From: Rothia sp. ZJ932
GTDB lineage: Bacteria > Actinomycetota > Actinomycetes > Actinomycetales > Micrococcaceae
Assembly: GCF_016924835.1 (NCBI RefSeq)
Contig: NZ_CP070480.1
Span: 310,001-374,000, forward strand
Length of the DNA stretch: 64,000 nt
Reading direction: 5' to 3'
Numbering within the stretch: position 1 is the first letter of the stretch; each line of letters begins with the position of its first letter. Below the pieces are notes generated by a model. That model was not told where the DNA came from, searched no databases, and was given only the letters and a program-made list of their open reading frames with translations. The position numbers and the translations under genes were made by a program. Of this stretch, positions 35,065 to 43,235 are shown piece after piece.

Positions 35065-35970
35065 GAGGCTTATTCAAAAGTCCTACCACCGGCATAAAAC
35101 ACCCCCCACACCACCGCAAACACCCACCCATACACCCCAAGCAGCCGCCTGAAACCAGAATCCAAAACACGCCACATCTTCACCTACGCACCCACACGCT
35201 CCACCACCGACTGCAGCCGATTCAGCACCCTATTATTACGCCTGCACTCAGCACTAAGCCTGACCCCTAGGTAAACGCTTAGCCGAAGTGACCAGCCCCA
35301 GACCCACATAACCCTTATCCGCCAAAGTCGTCTCATCCAGATACTTCCCCAGCTCCGTGAGCTTTGAAAGCATAAGCATCATGCCTAGCCCCAGGCACCG
35401 GATCAGTGATAGCAAGAAGCTTTCCATCGAGGGTACAGATGATCCGGTGATTGAAGCCAGCTCGTTTGTGTTTACCTGAGAAGTTTATTTTTTCGCAAGG
35501 GATACGCCAATTCCAAGCGGGAACGAGTGTTCCGTGGCTTACCAGTGAACCTGGTGCATCTAGTGCTTGTTTCAGTGACTGGATCAGCAGCCTCATGAAT
35601 CTTCACCAGTGCTTTTTCTCTTCTGTTGATAGTCCTTGAAACTGTTGGCTGAGAGACGTTGAAGAACTCTGCTATGAGTTGATGGTGAGGTCGTTGTCGG
35701 TGGTAGATCAGTGTCAGGGTGAGAGCTTGGGTTAGGGTGAGTTTTCTGGGTTTTTGTTGGGTTTTCTCTAGGTGAGGTGGGTGTGGAGTGTATCGAATAG
35801 GGTGGTGAATTGCTGGTGGGTTAGGTCTGTTGTGGGGCTTGTGGGGCGATGGTCTTTTCTGGTTTGGCTTTGAGAGTATTTGTGATGGTTTATCCTCATG
35901 GTTGCCTTCTGGTGGGGTCGTTGTCTAGTTGGTGGGGGTTTGTGTCCTAACCCCCTTATGAATAAGCCTC
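35065..35970. mobile_element. Degenerate IS5-family insertion sequence
   Basis: The left end GAGGCTTATTCA (35065-35076) and the right end TGAATAAGCCTC (35959-35970) are perfect 12-base terminal inverted repeats, 906 bases apart overall. Between them lies one minus-strand transposase frame with several disruptions. The size and gene fit the short IS5/ISL2-type elements with DDE_4 transposases. Clear target duplications are not visible, so it has been altered since insertion. Confidence 0.75.
35083..35899 (-). pseudogene. IS5-family transposase, multiply frameshifted
   Basis: The minus strand from ATG 35899 (AGAAGG upstream) gives a basic N-terminus that ends at a stop near 35769. A second frame holds the helix-turn-helix (LTLTQALTLTLIYHRQ, FFNVSQPTVSRTINR). 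A third holds the DDE core (VSHGTLVPA, FSGKHKRAGFNHRI, AITDPVPGARHDA). A further shift near 35358, consistent with one extra G, leads to LDETTLADKGYVGLGL. The tail RRNNRVLNRLQSVVERV then has an internal stop before VKMWRVLDSGFRR. At least three frameshifts and one stop make it inactive. Confidence 0.8.
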
Positions 35971-36089
35971 AAACAACTTTCCACATGTGCAACACTACAG
36001 ACCATCGATAAACCCGCCCGCCGCCTTAGCAATCGTCCCCCGCTCACTCGCATAAATCCTCAACTTCTGATGCCGAGCCTCCTCCCAAC

Positions 36090-36318
36090 TTAATCGTCAG
36101 CAGCTGCCTCAAGGACTTGACTGTTTCCTGGTGGGGTGTCGATAAAGACGAAGTCGGCGGTGCTTGTTTTGCGGGTGATTTCGCGGTGGTTTACTGAGGT
36201 GACAGTAAACGGTAGCAGAGCCCCGTTTTTCTTCGGTGGTGTAGACCCCGTCTGTTGCTGCTCTTTGAGGGTCAGCGTCCCAAAGTTCTACTAAACGGTG
36301 GGGCGAGGGTGTGCGCCT
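36090..36318 (-). pseudogene. ParA-family ATPase fragment, truncated and frameshifted
   Basis: The minus strand starting next to the IS-like end gives RLVELWDADPQRAAT, matching the Walker A' or second acidic strand of ParA proteins (V.L.D.DPQ.SAT). After a frameshift near 36215 it gives VNHREITRKTSTADFVFIDTPPGNSQVLEAAADD and a stop; FVFIDTPPG is the ParA Walker B. The P-loop half is missing at the 5' side and the C-terminal half is missing after the stop. ParA genes belong to plasmids, integrative elements and chromosome partition. This copy is dead and flanked by IS ends. Confidence 0.6.
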
Positions 36319-36335
36319 ACTTTTGAATAAGCCTC
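36319..36335. repeat. Third IS terminal repeat, without its element
   Basis: ACTTTTGAATAAGCCTC is the exact reverse complement of the 17 bases at 35065-35081. It is a lone copy of the IS end and marks the border of the ParA fragment. The stretch 35971-36089 holds no recognised gene apart from a short minus-strand frame containing EEARHQKLRIYASERG. Confidence 0.8.
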
Positions 36336-36388
36336 GCCTTATTGCGTGTGCAGCAGGCACTTTCGGTGTAGGCGAGAAAGCCGCGTCC

Positions 36389-37411
36389 CTAGTTCTTCTT
36401 AAACCTGCCGGATGCTTTCATAAAGGCTCGGGCGGCAAAACGAGCGCCGGTCGCGTGGGTACCCGTGGCGGTTTTTGGGTCAAATTCCGGGTCTGCAGTA
36501 ACGGGGGCAGGTGCATCTACCTGCTGAGCATGCACCGGTTCAGGAGCAGCAATCTCTGAGGCTTCATCAGGGGAGTCCGGCTCATGAATCACCGGCGACT
36601 TAACCGCAGGCTGTGAAGAGGTGGACGCGTCCGCAGAACCCTCTAGCGGCTCTAAACCTGCGGGGAAGAAAGCGGGCGACTCACCTAAATTGTGCCTGAC
36701 CTGTTCAATGAGCTGGCCGGTAAATTCTCGGCGTACCCGGGCACTGGTAGCAATAGCAGAACCGGTACGCGCCAGCTGCTCACCGGCTTTCACCAGTAAG
36801 AAAGTCTTAGGGTTGCGAGAAGCAATAACGCCAGCAGCCCCAAAAATATTAGTTTTGTTGCTACCGGGAACATTCGCCTGAGCCATCGCCTCATCAAGAG
36901 AGGCCAGTAGCTCATGAACATCGCGCCCCAACACCTGAGAGGCAGCTTCATCACTGCTAGAAGGGTTCAAACCGTACAGGAGCGCCACTCCGTGAACGTA
37001 GGCTTTGACCGCTTGAGCAGACCCCACCTGAGCTGCCGTACCCACACCTTGCCGTGTTGCCTGATTGACGTTGGCAATCTTCTGACCGGCGGCACCCAGG
37101 TGCGAAGCTGCACGAGTAGCAGTAGCTACCTTAGGGTTACGGGTCAGCCGACCCACCGCGTTAGGGGTGAATTCGGTGGCACCAGCCTCAGCCCCGCCCA
37201 CCAGCGTAAAATCGCGGGTGAACACCTTACCCAAGCGCTCAATCACTTGGGCGGGCGTAGCCTGCGGTGACTGCGCCCGTATCTTACGAATACGACGCAC
37301 CGCTAGCGGCTCACGCACTTCCTGATCCGACTCACCGGTTGCGGGTGTCTCAGGGACGGGGCGGGGAGTGTCAGCTACAGAATCATCGGGTGAAGTAGGG
37401 TGCTCAGTCAT
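36389..37411 (-). CDS. EcsC-like protein of unknown function, paralogue of 34218-35000
   Basis: A 340-residue protein. An acidic, Pro-rich N-terminus (about 40 residues) is followed by SPQATPAQVIERLGKVFTRD, the helical glycine-containing stretch LVGGAEAGATEF, a central region with YVHGVALLYGLNP, and the block LGESPAFFPAGLEP near 258. A long Ser/Pro/Asp-rich tail ends the protein. These blocks match the gene at 34218 in order and spacing, though the middle has diverged. ATG 37411 is preferred to an upstream non-ATG start. It points towards its paralogue across the IS/ParA scar. Function unknown. Confidence 0.75.
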   Translation of the reverse strand: MTEHPTSPDDSVADTPRPVPETPATGESDQEVREPLAVRRIRKIRAQSPQATPAQVIERLGKVFTRDFTLVGGAEAGATEFTPNAVGRLTRNPKVATATRAASHLGAAGQKIANVNQATRQGVGTAAQVGSAQAVKAYVHGVALLYGLNPSSSDEAASQVLGRDVHELLASLDEAMAQANVPGSNKTNIFGAAGVIASRNPKTFLLVKAGEQLARTGSAIATSARVRREFTGQLIEQVRHNLGESPAFFPAGLEPLEGSADASTSSQPAVKSPVIHEPDSPDEASEIAAPEPVHAQQVDAPAPVTADPEFDPKTATGTHATGARFAARAFMKASGRFKKN

Positions 37412-37485
37412 GCTCTCTATTTTAGAGCACCCACGATTCTTCACCGCAGATTAGCCCCTCAGCAAGAGCACATGTACACCCCACT

Positions 37486-37534
37486 AAAAACCGCCGGCAC
37501 TCTCCCACCCACAAATGGGGGAGTACCGGCGGCT
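37486..37534 (-). terminator. Terminator of purB
   Basis: AGCCGCCGGTACTCCCCCA on the minus strand pairs with TGGGAGAGTGCCGGCGGT and is followed by TTTTTAG. It lies directly 3' of purB. Confidence 0.85.
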
Positions 37535-37579
37535 CTATACTGAAAATTTACACGGCAACTGGTGCTGTGAGAGCAGAAC

Positions 37580-39019
37580 CTACTGGGCGTAACGCTCGGT
37601 AGCGTATTCCAGTAGCTGCGCTGCAATACCGGTGTAGGTATGCGGGGTCAGCTCGCTCAGTCGCTTCTCGGCGTCTTGAGAAAGACCAAGCTCGCCAACG
37701 AATTTTTTGAGTCGTGCCGCGTCAACGCGGTGACCGCGGGTAAGTTCTTTCAAACGCTCGTAGGGGTTTTCCATGCCCTCAACACCGGCAATAGCCTCAG
37801 CACGCATCACCATCTGAATAGCCTCAGCCAGAACCTCCCAGTTGGCATCCAAGTCATCAGAGATAACGTCGGTAGCAATATCAAGGCGTTCCAAGCCCTT
37901 GACTACATTGGAGATAGCAAGTACCGAGTGACCGAAAGCCACACCAATGTTGCGCTGTGACGAGGAGTCAGTCAAATCGCGCTGCCAGCGGGACTGCACC
38001 AGGGTTGCACCCAAGGTGTTCAACAGTGAGTTAGAAATTTCAAGGTTAGCCTCAGCATTTTCAAAACGGATGGGGTTCACCTTGTGCGGCATGGTTGAAG
38101 AACCGGTTGCACCGGCCACGGGAATCTGACGGAAGAAACCAATGGAAATGTAGCTCCACACATCGGTGCACAGGTTGTGCAATACCGAGTTGAAGTGAGC
38201 AATGGATGAGTAGAGTTCAGCCTGCCAGTCGTGGTTCTCAATCTGAGTGGTCAGCGGGTTCCAATCTAAGCCCAGACCGGTTACGAACTCCTCCGACACT
38301 TTCTGCCAGTCGGCACCGGGTACAGCCACAACGTGCGCTGAGTAGGTGCCGGTTGCGCCGTTGATCTTACCCAGGTACTCGGTGCGCTCAACGTTGCGAA
38401 TCTGACGGTTCAAACGGTAGGCGAAAACAGCCAGTTCCTTACCCAGGGTTGAGGGGGTTGCAGGCTGGCCGTGGGTACGAGAAAGCATGGGTACGTCGCG
38501 TGCTTCTTCAGCGAGCTTCATGATCTGATTAACCAGCGAACGAGCCGCGGGTAACCACACCTGAGTCACCGCGTCCTTGACACCCAAGGCGTAGGAGAGG
38601 TTGTTGATGTCTTCTGAGGTGCAACCGAAGTGAACCAGCGGCTTCAGATGCGCTAGGTTCAAACCTTCAAGACGGTTGCCGATATAGTACTCAACCGCCT
38701 TCACATCGTGAACGGTCACGGCTTCAATCTCAGCCAGTTCCTTGACGGAATCAGCCTTGAAATCGGTCACAATAGCACGCAAACCAGCCTCCTGTTCGCT
38801 GGTCAGTGGTTCAAGACCGGGCAGAACCTGGTGGTTGCACAGGTAAATAAACCATTCGACTTCAACGTGAATGCGGTCGCGGTTAAGGGCGGCCTCAGAC
38901 AGGTAGTCAGTCAGGGGTGCGGTGGCAGATTTGTAACGACCATCGAGAGCGCCCAGTGCGATGTTCGCATCGGCAAGTGAGTGGCGGCCAGAGGGTAAGA
39001 AGGTGCTGTTTTCAGACAT
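37580..39019 (-). CDS. purB: Adenylosuccinate lyase
   Basis: A 479-residue enzyme of the fumarase/aspartase superfamily. The signature SSTMPHKVNP lies near residue 310, the catalytic-type His is in SRTHGQPATPS, and FGCTSEDIN lies near 145. It splits fumarate from SAICAR and adenylosuccinate in purine synthesis. ATG 39019 follows AGGAG; a longer frame to 39079 is rejected. The length matches the longer PurB class of actinobacteria. It is a single-gene transcript. Confidence 0.96.
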   Translation of the reverse strand: MSENSTFLPSGRHSLADANIALGALDGRYKSATAPLTDYLSEAALNRDRIHVEVEWFIYLCNHQVLPGLEPLTSEQEAGLRAIVTDFKADSVKELAEIEAVTVHDVKAVEYYIGNRLEGLNLAHLKPLVHFGCTSEDINNLSYALGVKDAVTQVWLPAARSLVNQIMKLAEEARDVPMLSRTHGQPATPSTLGKELAVFAYRLNRQIRNVERTEYLGKINGATGTYSAHVVAVPGADWQKVSEEFVTGLGLDWNPLTTQIENHDWQAELYSSIAHFNSVLHNLCTDVWSYISIGFFRQIPVAGATGSSTMPHKVNPIRFENAEANLEISNSLLNTLGATLVQSRWQRDLTDSSSQRNIGVAFGHSVLAISNVVKGLERLDIATDVISDDLDANWEVLAEAIQMVMRAEAIAGVEGMENPYERLKELTRGHRVDAARLKKFVGELGLSQDAEKRLSELTPHTYTGIAAQLLEYATERYAQ

Positions 39020-39239
39020 ACTCCTATTTTGGCATGAAGCAGGCCGCATCCTTGAACCTGCCACCTGTGGATAGCGCAAACTTGGTACAAAAATCCTGTG
39101 GATAACTTTTGTTGCCCCCTACTTATCCACAGATTGAGGCTTCACCCTTGGCAGGATGCGCGCAATTTCTTACCGTAAAGGTACCACCGGTGAACTGCTG
39201 CGCCCGCCAAGTATCACCGAGGAACACAAGAGATCATAA

Positions 39240-39788
39240 ATGAAAGAAAAGAGCCACCTCATGACACTCTTTCAGGACGCACTGGTAGCGACGACTGCTC
39301 GCGGTGTGGGCTCGGCAGCTACAGCGCCGGTGGTCCAGCACGTGAGCTCTTTAGCGCAGATGGTGCGCGAGTACGCCACCACGCTAAGCGCAGAAACCGT
39401 AGCCCAGCAAGAAGCCCTGTACACCAGCGCGCACCGCATTGCTACCAGCCAGAATATTAGCTGGGAATCACGCACCAGCGACCTTTACAACGATCTGGTT
39501 CGGGGGCATTTGCAGCGCAACCAGGACGCGCGTGGCACTCTTGAGACGGCAGCAGAACACATTATGGCAGCCGGTGACGTTATTGCCCATCAGCTAGAAG
39601 CCCTGGCAATAGATATCAGGCAAGCAGGTGCTGGCGTGGATGCCGCCATCAGTGCCGCAGCGTCTCACGACTCCGTTGAAGACGTACTGGAGGTGTTTGC
39701 CGATGCCACGGTGGGCGCTGCCGAGTCAGCCCTTTACCTTTTACTGAATAACCCGCTGATTGACGCTGCTCAGCAGCTTATCCGTTAG
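39240..39788 (+). CDS. Helical small protein, WXG-like candidate partner of the lipase-like protein
   Basis: A 182-residue (or 175 from ATG 39261) all-helical, Ala/Gln-rich soluble protein of no recognised family. Two long helices flank a turn with NISWESRTSDLYNDL. A single Trp in the turn, followed by helix, recalls the hairpin of WXG100-type secreted proteins, although the motif is WES, not WxG. No signal peptide is seen. It ends 13 bases before the large lipase-like gene, in a clear operon. A type VII-like partner role is inference only. Confidence 0.6.
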   Translation: MKEKSHLMTLFQDALVATTARGVGSAATAPVVQHVSSLAQMVREYATTLSAETVAQQEALYTSAHRIATSQNISWESRTSDLYNDLVRGHLQRNQDARGTLETAAEHIMAAGDVIAHQLEALAIDIRQAGAGVDAAISAAASHDSVEDVLEVFADATVGAAESALYLLLNNPLIDAAQQLIR

Positions 39789-39801
39789 AAGGAGCCATCT
39801 G

Positions 39802-41883
39802 GTGTTCACAAGAATCGCTGTTGATACTGAAAAACTTGCTGAATCGAGCGCCAAAATGTCGCGTTCAGCTGATGAATATGGCAATATTGCCGCTTCGCTC
39901 ACCGACGTATCGATCAGGCTTGCGCTTCTAGCTGGTCTGGATTCATCGGGTGCTGGCGCTCAGGCACTGAAACTCGTAGGATCATGCGCCGCTGGCATTG
40001 CCGCTGAGAATCTGTTGATTCACATGAGGGCTCGTTCTTTAGCTCGGGTTCAGGAGAATTATGAAGCGGCTGAGAATGCGGCGCTGACAATCTTCAACGG
40101 GGTGCTGGGGCATGATTTCAACCGTCAGGATGTTCGTGTTGCCGCCGATATTTCTGTGGGGTTGAGTGCCGAATACTTCAAACAGCATGCTGGTCAATTC
40201 ATGTTCTTGAAGGCTAAGGCACTGTGGGATCTCTCAAATATTGCCGCTACGAGCAAAACCCCTTACGCGGTGGCATTTAGCTCTATCGGCTATCTGACCT
40301 CGATCACGCTCTTTGGCGCCTCAACATTCTTAGATATTGTCTATGGCGGTAGAGCCTTTGCCCTGCGTAATCTCTTTGATCGGTTGACCGCGATGGGCTA
40401 TTTGGTAGACGAGATTGATGACATGTTCTACCGAATCTTTGCAGCCGGTGGGGTGTTTATGCCTTTAAACCATCACAGCACGCAGGTCTTTGCCAGCGGT
40501 TCCGGGCGAAAACTCTCCAATGATGTGAACGATATAGGTGTTCTTGTGAGGAACTTGAAAGCTGTAGGTGATGAAGCTGAAAATCTCGATACAGTGACCC
40601 AGGACGCCGGTACGCTGGTGGGCTATGGCAGAATCGCCGTGCAGAAAGTGGTAGATGAAAACGGCAATATCTCGGCGGTAGTGTACATACCCGGCACTGA
40701 TATCGCCGAGCTGGGCAAGGGCGATATTCTCGGGTACGAGGGTGCCTTAGAGATGACGCAGATGGATTACGGCACCACCTACGAAGACTCCACAGCTATT
40801 ACCCAGCTCATTGATCAAGCACTGACGGACGCGGGGGTAGATTCCAGCATCCCGCTGATGATGGTGGGGCACAGCCAGGGCGGCATGGCTTCTTTCAACA
40901 GTGCCGCCAACCCTTATCTACGCAGTAAGTACAACATGAAACAGGTGGTGAGCTTCGGCGCCCCCAACGGTGAGAAGCCCAAGGTACCGGGGGTGCAGTA
41001 CACTGAGGTGCGCGGTATCGACGATATTGTGCCGGTGTTTCAGGCTAATACAGCCGAGCACACTGATGATGGTGATGACCGTATTTACTACGCGAACACT
41101 ACCGAGAATCCTTGGTCGATCAATCCTTTTCACGGGCATTATCTCGATGGCTACGTCCACGCCCTCAAAAACCCTGAAAGCTCACTGCTGACAGAGAATT
41201 ACAGTGCTGATGTAGCCTTTGTGGGCGCTCCCGTGGCTGTTTCATCGACAACCATGACTTCGGGTTCAAGGATGCCTCAGAGCACTACCCCTCTGCGACT
41301 AGCCGCCCGCACCGTGTCTCAAACTGCACCCATGATGTACCAAACAAGCATGGAGGTTGCCCAGTCAAAGGGGCTTGATGCGGCGAGTGAGCAGCAAGAA
41401 TGGATTGTTGATGAAAACCAGAAGCGCCAGTGGCACACCTCGGCTGAAAAGGCTGAGGACAAGGCGAACACTAAGAAAAAACTCCAGAACTCACGTGACA
41501 TTCTGGAAACCGCCGAAACCTACTACAACTTAGCAACGGGCACTAGCAAAGCCCTAGACGGTGCAGACCCTGAGACCTTGCGCCACTTAGAGCCTGATAC
41601 CGTGCAAGAAACCGTGAAATATCATGTTCCGCGCATCGCCGCGGACATCGTCAATAACCAGCCCCCTGATCGCGTTCCCGCTGACTGGGTGAGAGAGTTC
41701 AACCTAGACGCACGGGGGCAGATAGCCGTGCCTGAGCCGGTTGGCGCGTCCGCACCAGCGACGGGTGCAGTAGCTGAACAAGGGCACTGGGCACACCACT
41801 TTGAGCCCCTACACCAGCACCAGTTTGCAGACAGTGAGTTGCACGAGGGGCGCCGCGAACCGGCTGTAATAGGCGCACAGTGA
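39802..41883 (+). CDS. Large protein with helical N-terminus and lipase-like alpha/beta hydrolase domain
   Basis: A 693-residue protein. Residues 1-110 are helical (VDTEKLAESSAKMSRSADEY), like the heads of WXG/LXG secreted proteins. A hydrophobic stretch lies near 155-185. The hydrolase domain (about 270-465) has VVYIPGTD, GHSQGG with Ser358, Asp407/408 in GIDDIVPVF, and His444/446 in FHGHY. The last 200 residues are hydrophilic and disordered-looking, and end in an acidic/His-rich tail. There is no signal peptide. A GTG at 39802 follows GAAGGAGC. It probably acts on lipid or ester bonds. Export by an Esx-type route is plausible but not shown, and no secretion genes lie here. Confidence 0.65.
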   Translation: MFTRIAVDTEKLAESSAKMSRSADEYGNIAASLTDVSIRLALLAGLDSSGAGAQALKLVGSCAAGIAAENLLIHMRARSLARVQENYEAAENAALTIFNGVLGHDFNRQDVRVAADISVGLSAEYFKQHAGQFMFLKAKALWDLSNIAATSKTPYAVAFSSIGYLTSITLFGASTFLDIVYGGRAFALRNLFDRLTAMGYLVDEIDDMFYRIFAAGGVFMPLNHHSTQVFASGSGRKLSNDVNDIGVLVRNLKAVGDEAENLDTVTQDAGTLVGYGRIAVQKVVDENGNISAVVYIPGTDIAELGKGDILGYEGALEMTQMDYGTTYEDSTAITQLIDQALTDAGVDSSIPLMMVGHSQGGMASFNSAANPYLRSKYNMKQVVSFGAPNGEKPKVPGVQYTEVRGIDDIVPVFQANTAEHTDDGDDRIYYANTTENPWSINPFHGHYLDGYVHALKNPESSLLTENYSADVAFVGAPVAVSSTTMTSGSRMPQSTTPLRLAARTVSQTAPMMYQTSMEVAQSKGLDAASEQQEWIVDENQKRQWHTSAEKAEDKANTKKKLQNSRDILETAETYYNLATGTSKALDGADPETLRHLEPDTVQETVKYHVPRIAADIVNNQPPDRVPADWVREFNLDARGQIAVPEPVGASAPATGAVAEQGHWAHHFEPLHQHQFADSELHEGRREPAVIGAQ

Positions 41884-41905
41884 ATGATTACACTGCTCAC
41901 AAACC

Positions 41906-41919
41906 TATAATCAAAAGTA
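41906..41919 (+). promoter_or_regulatory. -10 box for a probably leaderless hisC transcript
   Basis: A perfect TATAAT at 41906-41911 ends seven bases before the hisC ATG at 41919. No ribosome site is visible. A start point at the A of the ATG would give a leaderless mRNA, common in actinobacteria. No clear -35 is seen. Confidence 0.45.
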
Positions 41920-43046
41920 TGACTGAGAACAACATGCGCCCCGCCCCTCGCCCCGTTTTTTCCTCCCTGCCCAAGTACGCAGCCGGCAAACCACCGGCTG
42001 AGGTAGAGGGGTTAGAACGATTCAAGCTGTCTTCTAATGAGAACCCGTGGGGAGCCGTGCCCGCTGTGCGAGAGGTACTGGCAGATTTTGACCAGACCCA
42101 CCGCTACCCCGATCCACTCTCTACCTGTCTGCGTCAGGCGCTCGCTGATGAGCTTGCGGTTGATGCTGACGATATTGTGACCGGTGCCGGTAGCCTGGGT
42201 GCTTTACAGCAGATTCTCACGACTTTCGCGGGCAGTAACGAGGACGGTAGCCAGGACGAAGTCATTTATGCGTGGCGTTCCTTTGAGGCGTACCCCATCG
42301 TGGTGGGTCTTGCCGGGGCTCGTAGCGTGCAGGTGCCCAATACTGCAGAGGGCGCACATGATCTGGATGCGATGGCGGCAGCTATCACTGAAAAAACCCG
42401 CATCATTTTGGTCTGTACCCCTAATAACCCCACCGGTCCGGCGGTGACCGAGTCACAGTTGCGCGGATTTTTAGAAAAAGTGCCCGGCAATATTGTGGTG
42501 GTCGTGGACGAAGCGTATTTTGAGTTCTGTCAGGCGACCCCGCTCGATGAGGGCGTTGAAGGCCCGGTCAATGGTCTGGACGTCTACCGTGACTACCCGA
42601 ACGTGGTGGTACTGCGAACCTTCTCTAAAGCTCAGGGGCTGGCAGGTTTACGGGTGGGGTATTCGGTTTCTCACCCCGAGATCACCCAGCATCTGCGGGT
42701 GGGGGCAACTCCTTTTGCTGTCTCAACACTGGCAGAGTCAGCTGCGGTGGCTTCCATCGAGCACAAAGATCAGGTAATGGAGCGGGTAGCGCACCTGGTG
42801 GTTGAGCGGACGCGCGTGGTCACTGCCCTGCGTGAGATGGGGTACACCGTTGCTGAGACATTCGCTAATTTTGTGTGGTTACCCCTGGGTGAGCGCACTT
42901 CCGCGTTTGCTGCCGCTGCTGAGGCGCAGGCTTTGAGCGTGCGAGTTTTTGGTACTGAGGGGGTGCGGGTGAGCATTGGGGAGGACGCTGCTAATACGCG
43001 CTTGCTGCAAGTAGCCGCTGAGTTTTTGTCGGCTGAGCGGGGCTAA
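41919..43046 (+). CDS. hisC: Histidinol-phosphate/aromatic aminotransferase
   Basis: A 375-residue class I/II aminotransferase. LSSNENPWG lies at the N-terminus, HRYPDPLS follows, VCTPNNPTGP binds substrate, and the PLP lysine is Lys237 in RTFSKAQGLAGLRVGY. It moves amino groups between histidinol phosphate or aromatic amino acids and 2-oxoglutarate. Its place beside the 2-oxoacid dehydrogenase operon rather than his genes suggests an aromatic or branched-chain side role. ATG 41919 is used because of its strong -10 box; a GTG at 41880 overlapping the previous stop is the alternative. Confidence 0.87.
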   Translation: MTENNMRPAPRPVFSSLPKYAAGKPPAEVEGLERFKLSSNENPWGAVPAVREVLADFDQTHRYPDPLSTCLRQALADELAVDADDIVTGAGSLGALQQILTTFAGSNEDGSQDEVIYAWRSFEAYPIVVGLAGARSVQVPNTAEGAHDLDAMAAAITEKTRIILVCTPNNPTGPAVTESQLRGFLEKVPGNIVVVVDEAYFEFCQATPLDEGVEGPVNGLDVYRDYPNVVVLRTFSKAQGLAGLRVGYSVSHPEITQHLRVGATPFAVSTLAESAAVASIEHKDQVMERVAHLVVERTRVVTALREMGYTVAETFANFVWLPLGERTSAFAAAAEAQALSVRVFGTEGVRVSIGEDAANTRLLQVAAEFLSAERG

Positions 43047-43235
43047 AGTCCCGGCGAGTTGCGATCGCTATCTTGCTCGTAGTGGGGGCGCGTCCTGAGT
43101 ATCTGCTGTGTATTGCGCTACGTGGTGCTTTACAAATCGCTATTTTTGAAAAAATGGTCTAATTTTTTTTAAGAAAGGTCTTGATGGGATGCGCGTAAGA
43201 CACACCCCACCGAGCTGTAAAATATGGAGGGTTAT

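Noticed and set aside
37411-37444. Upstream non-ATG start for the EcsC-like gene
   Set aside because: The added 11 residues overlap AT-rich upstream sequence and ATG 37411 gives a normal start.
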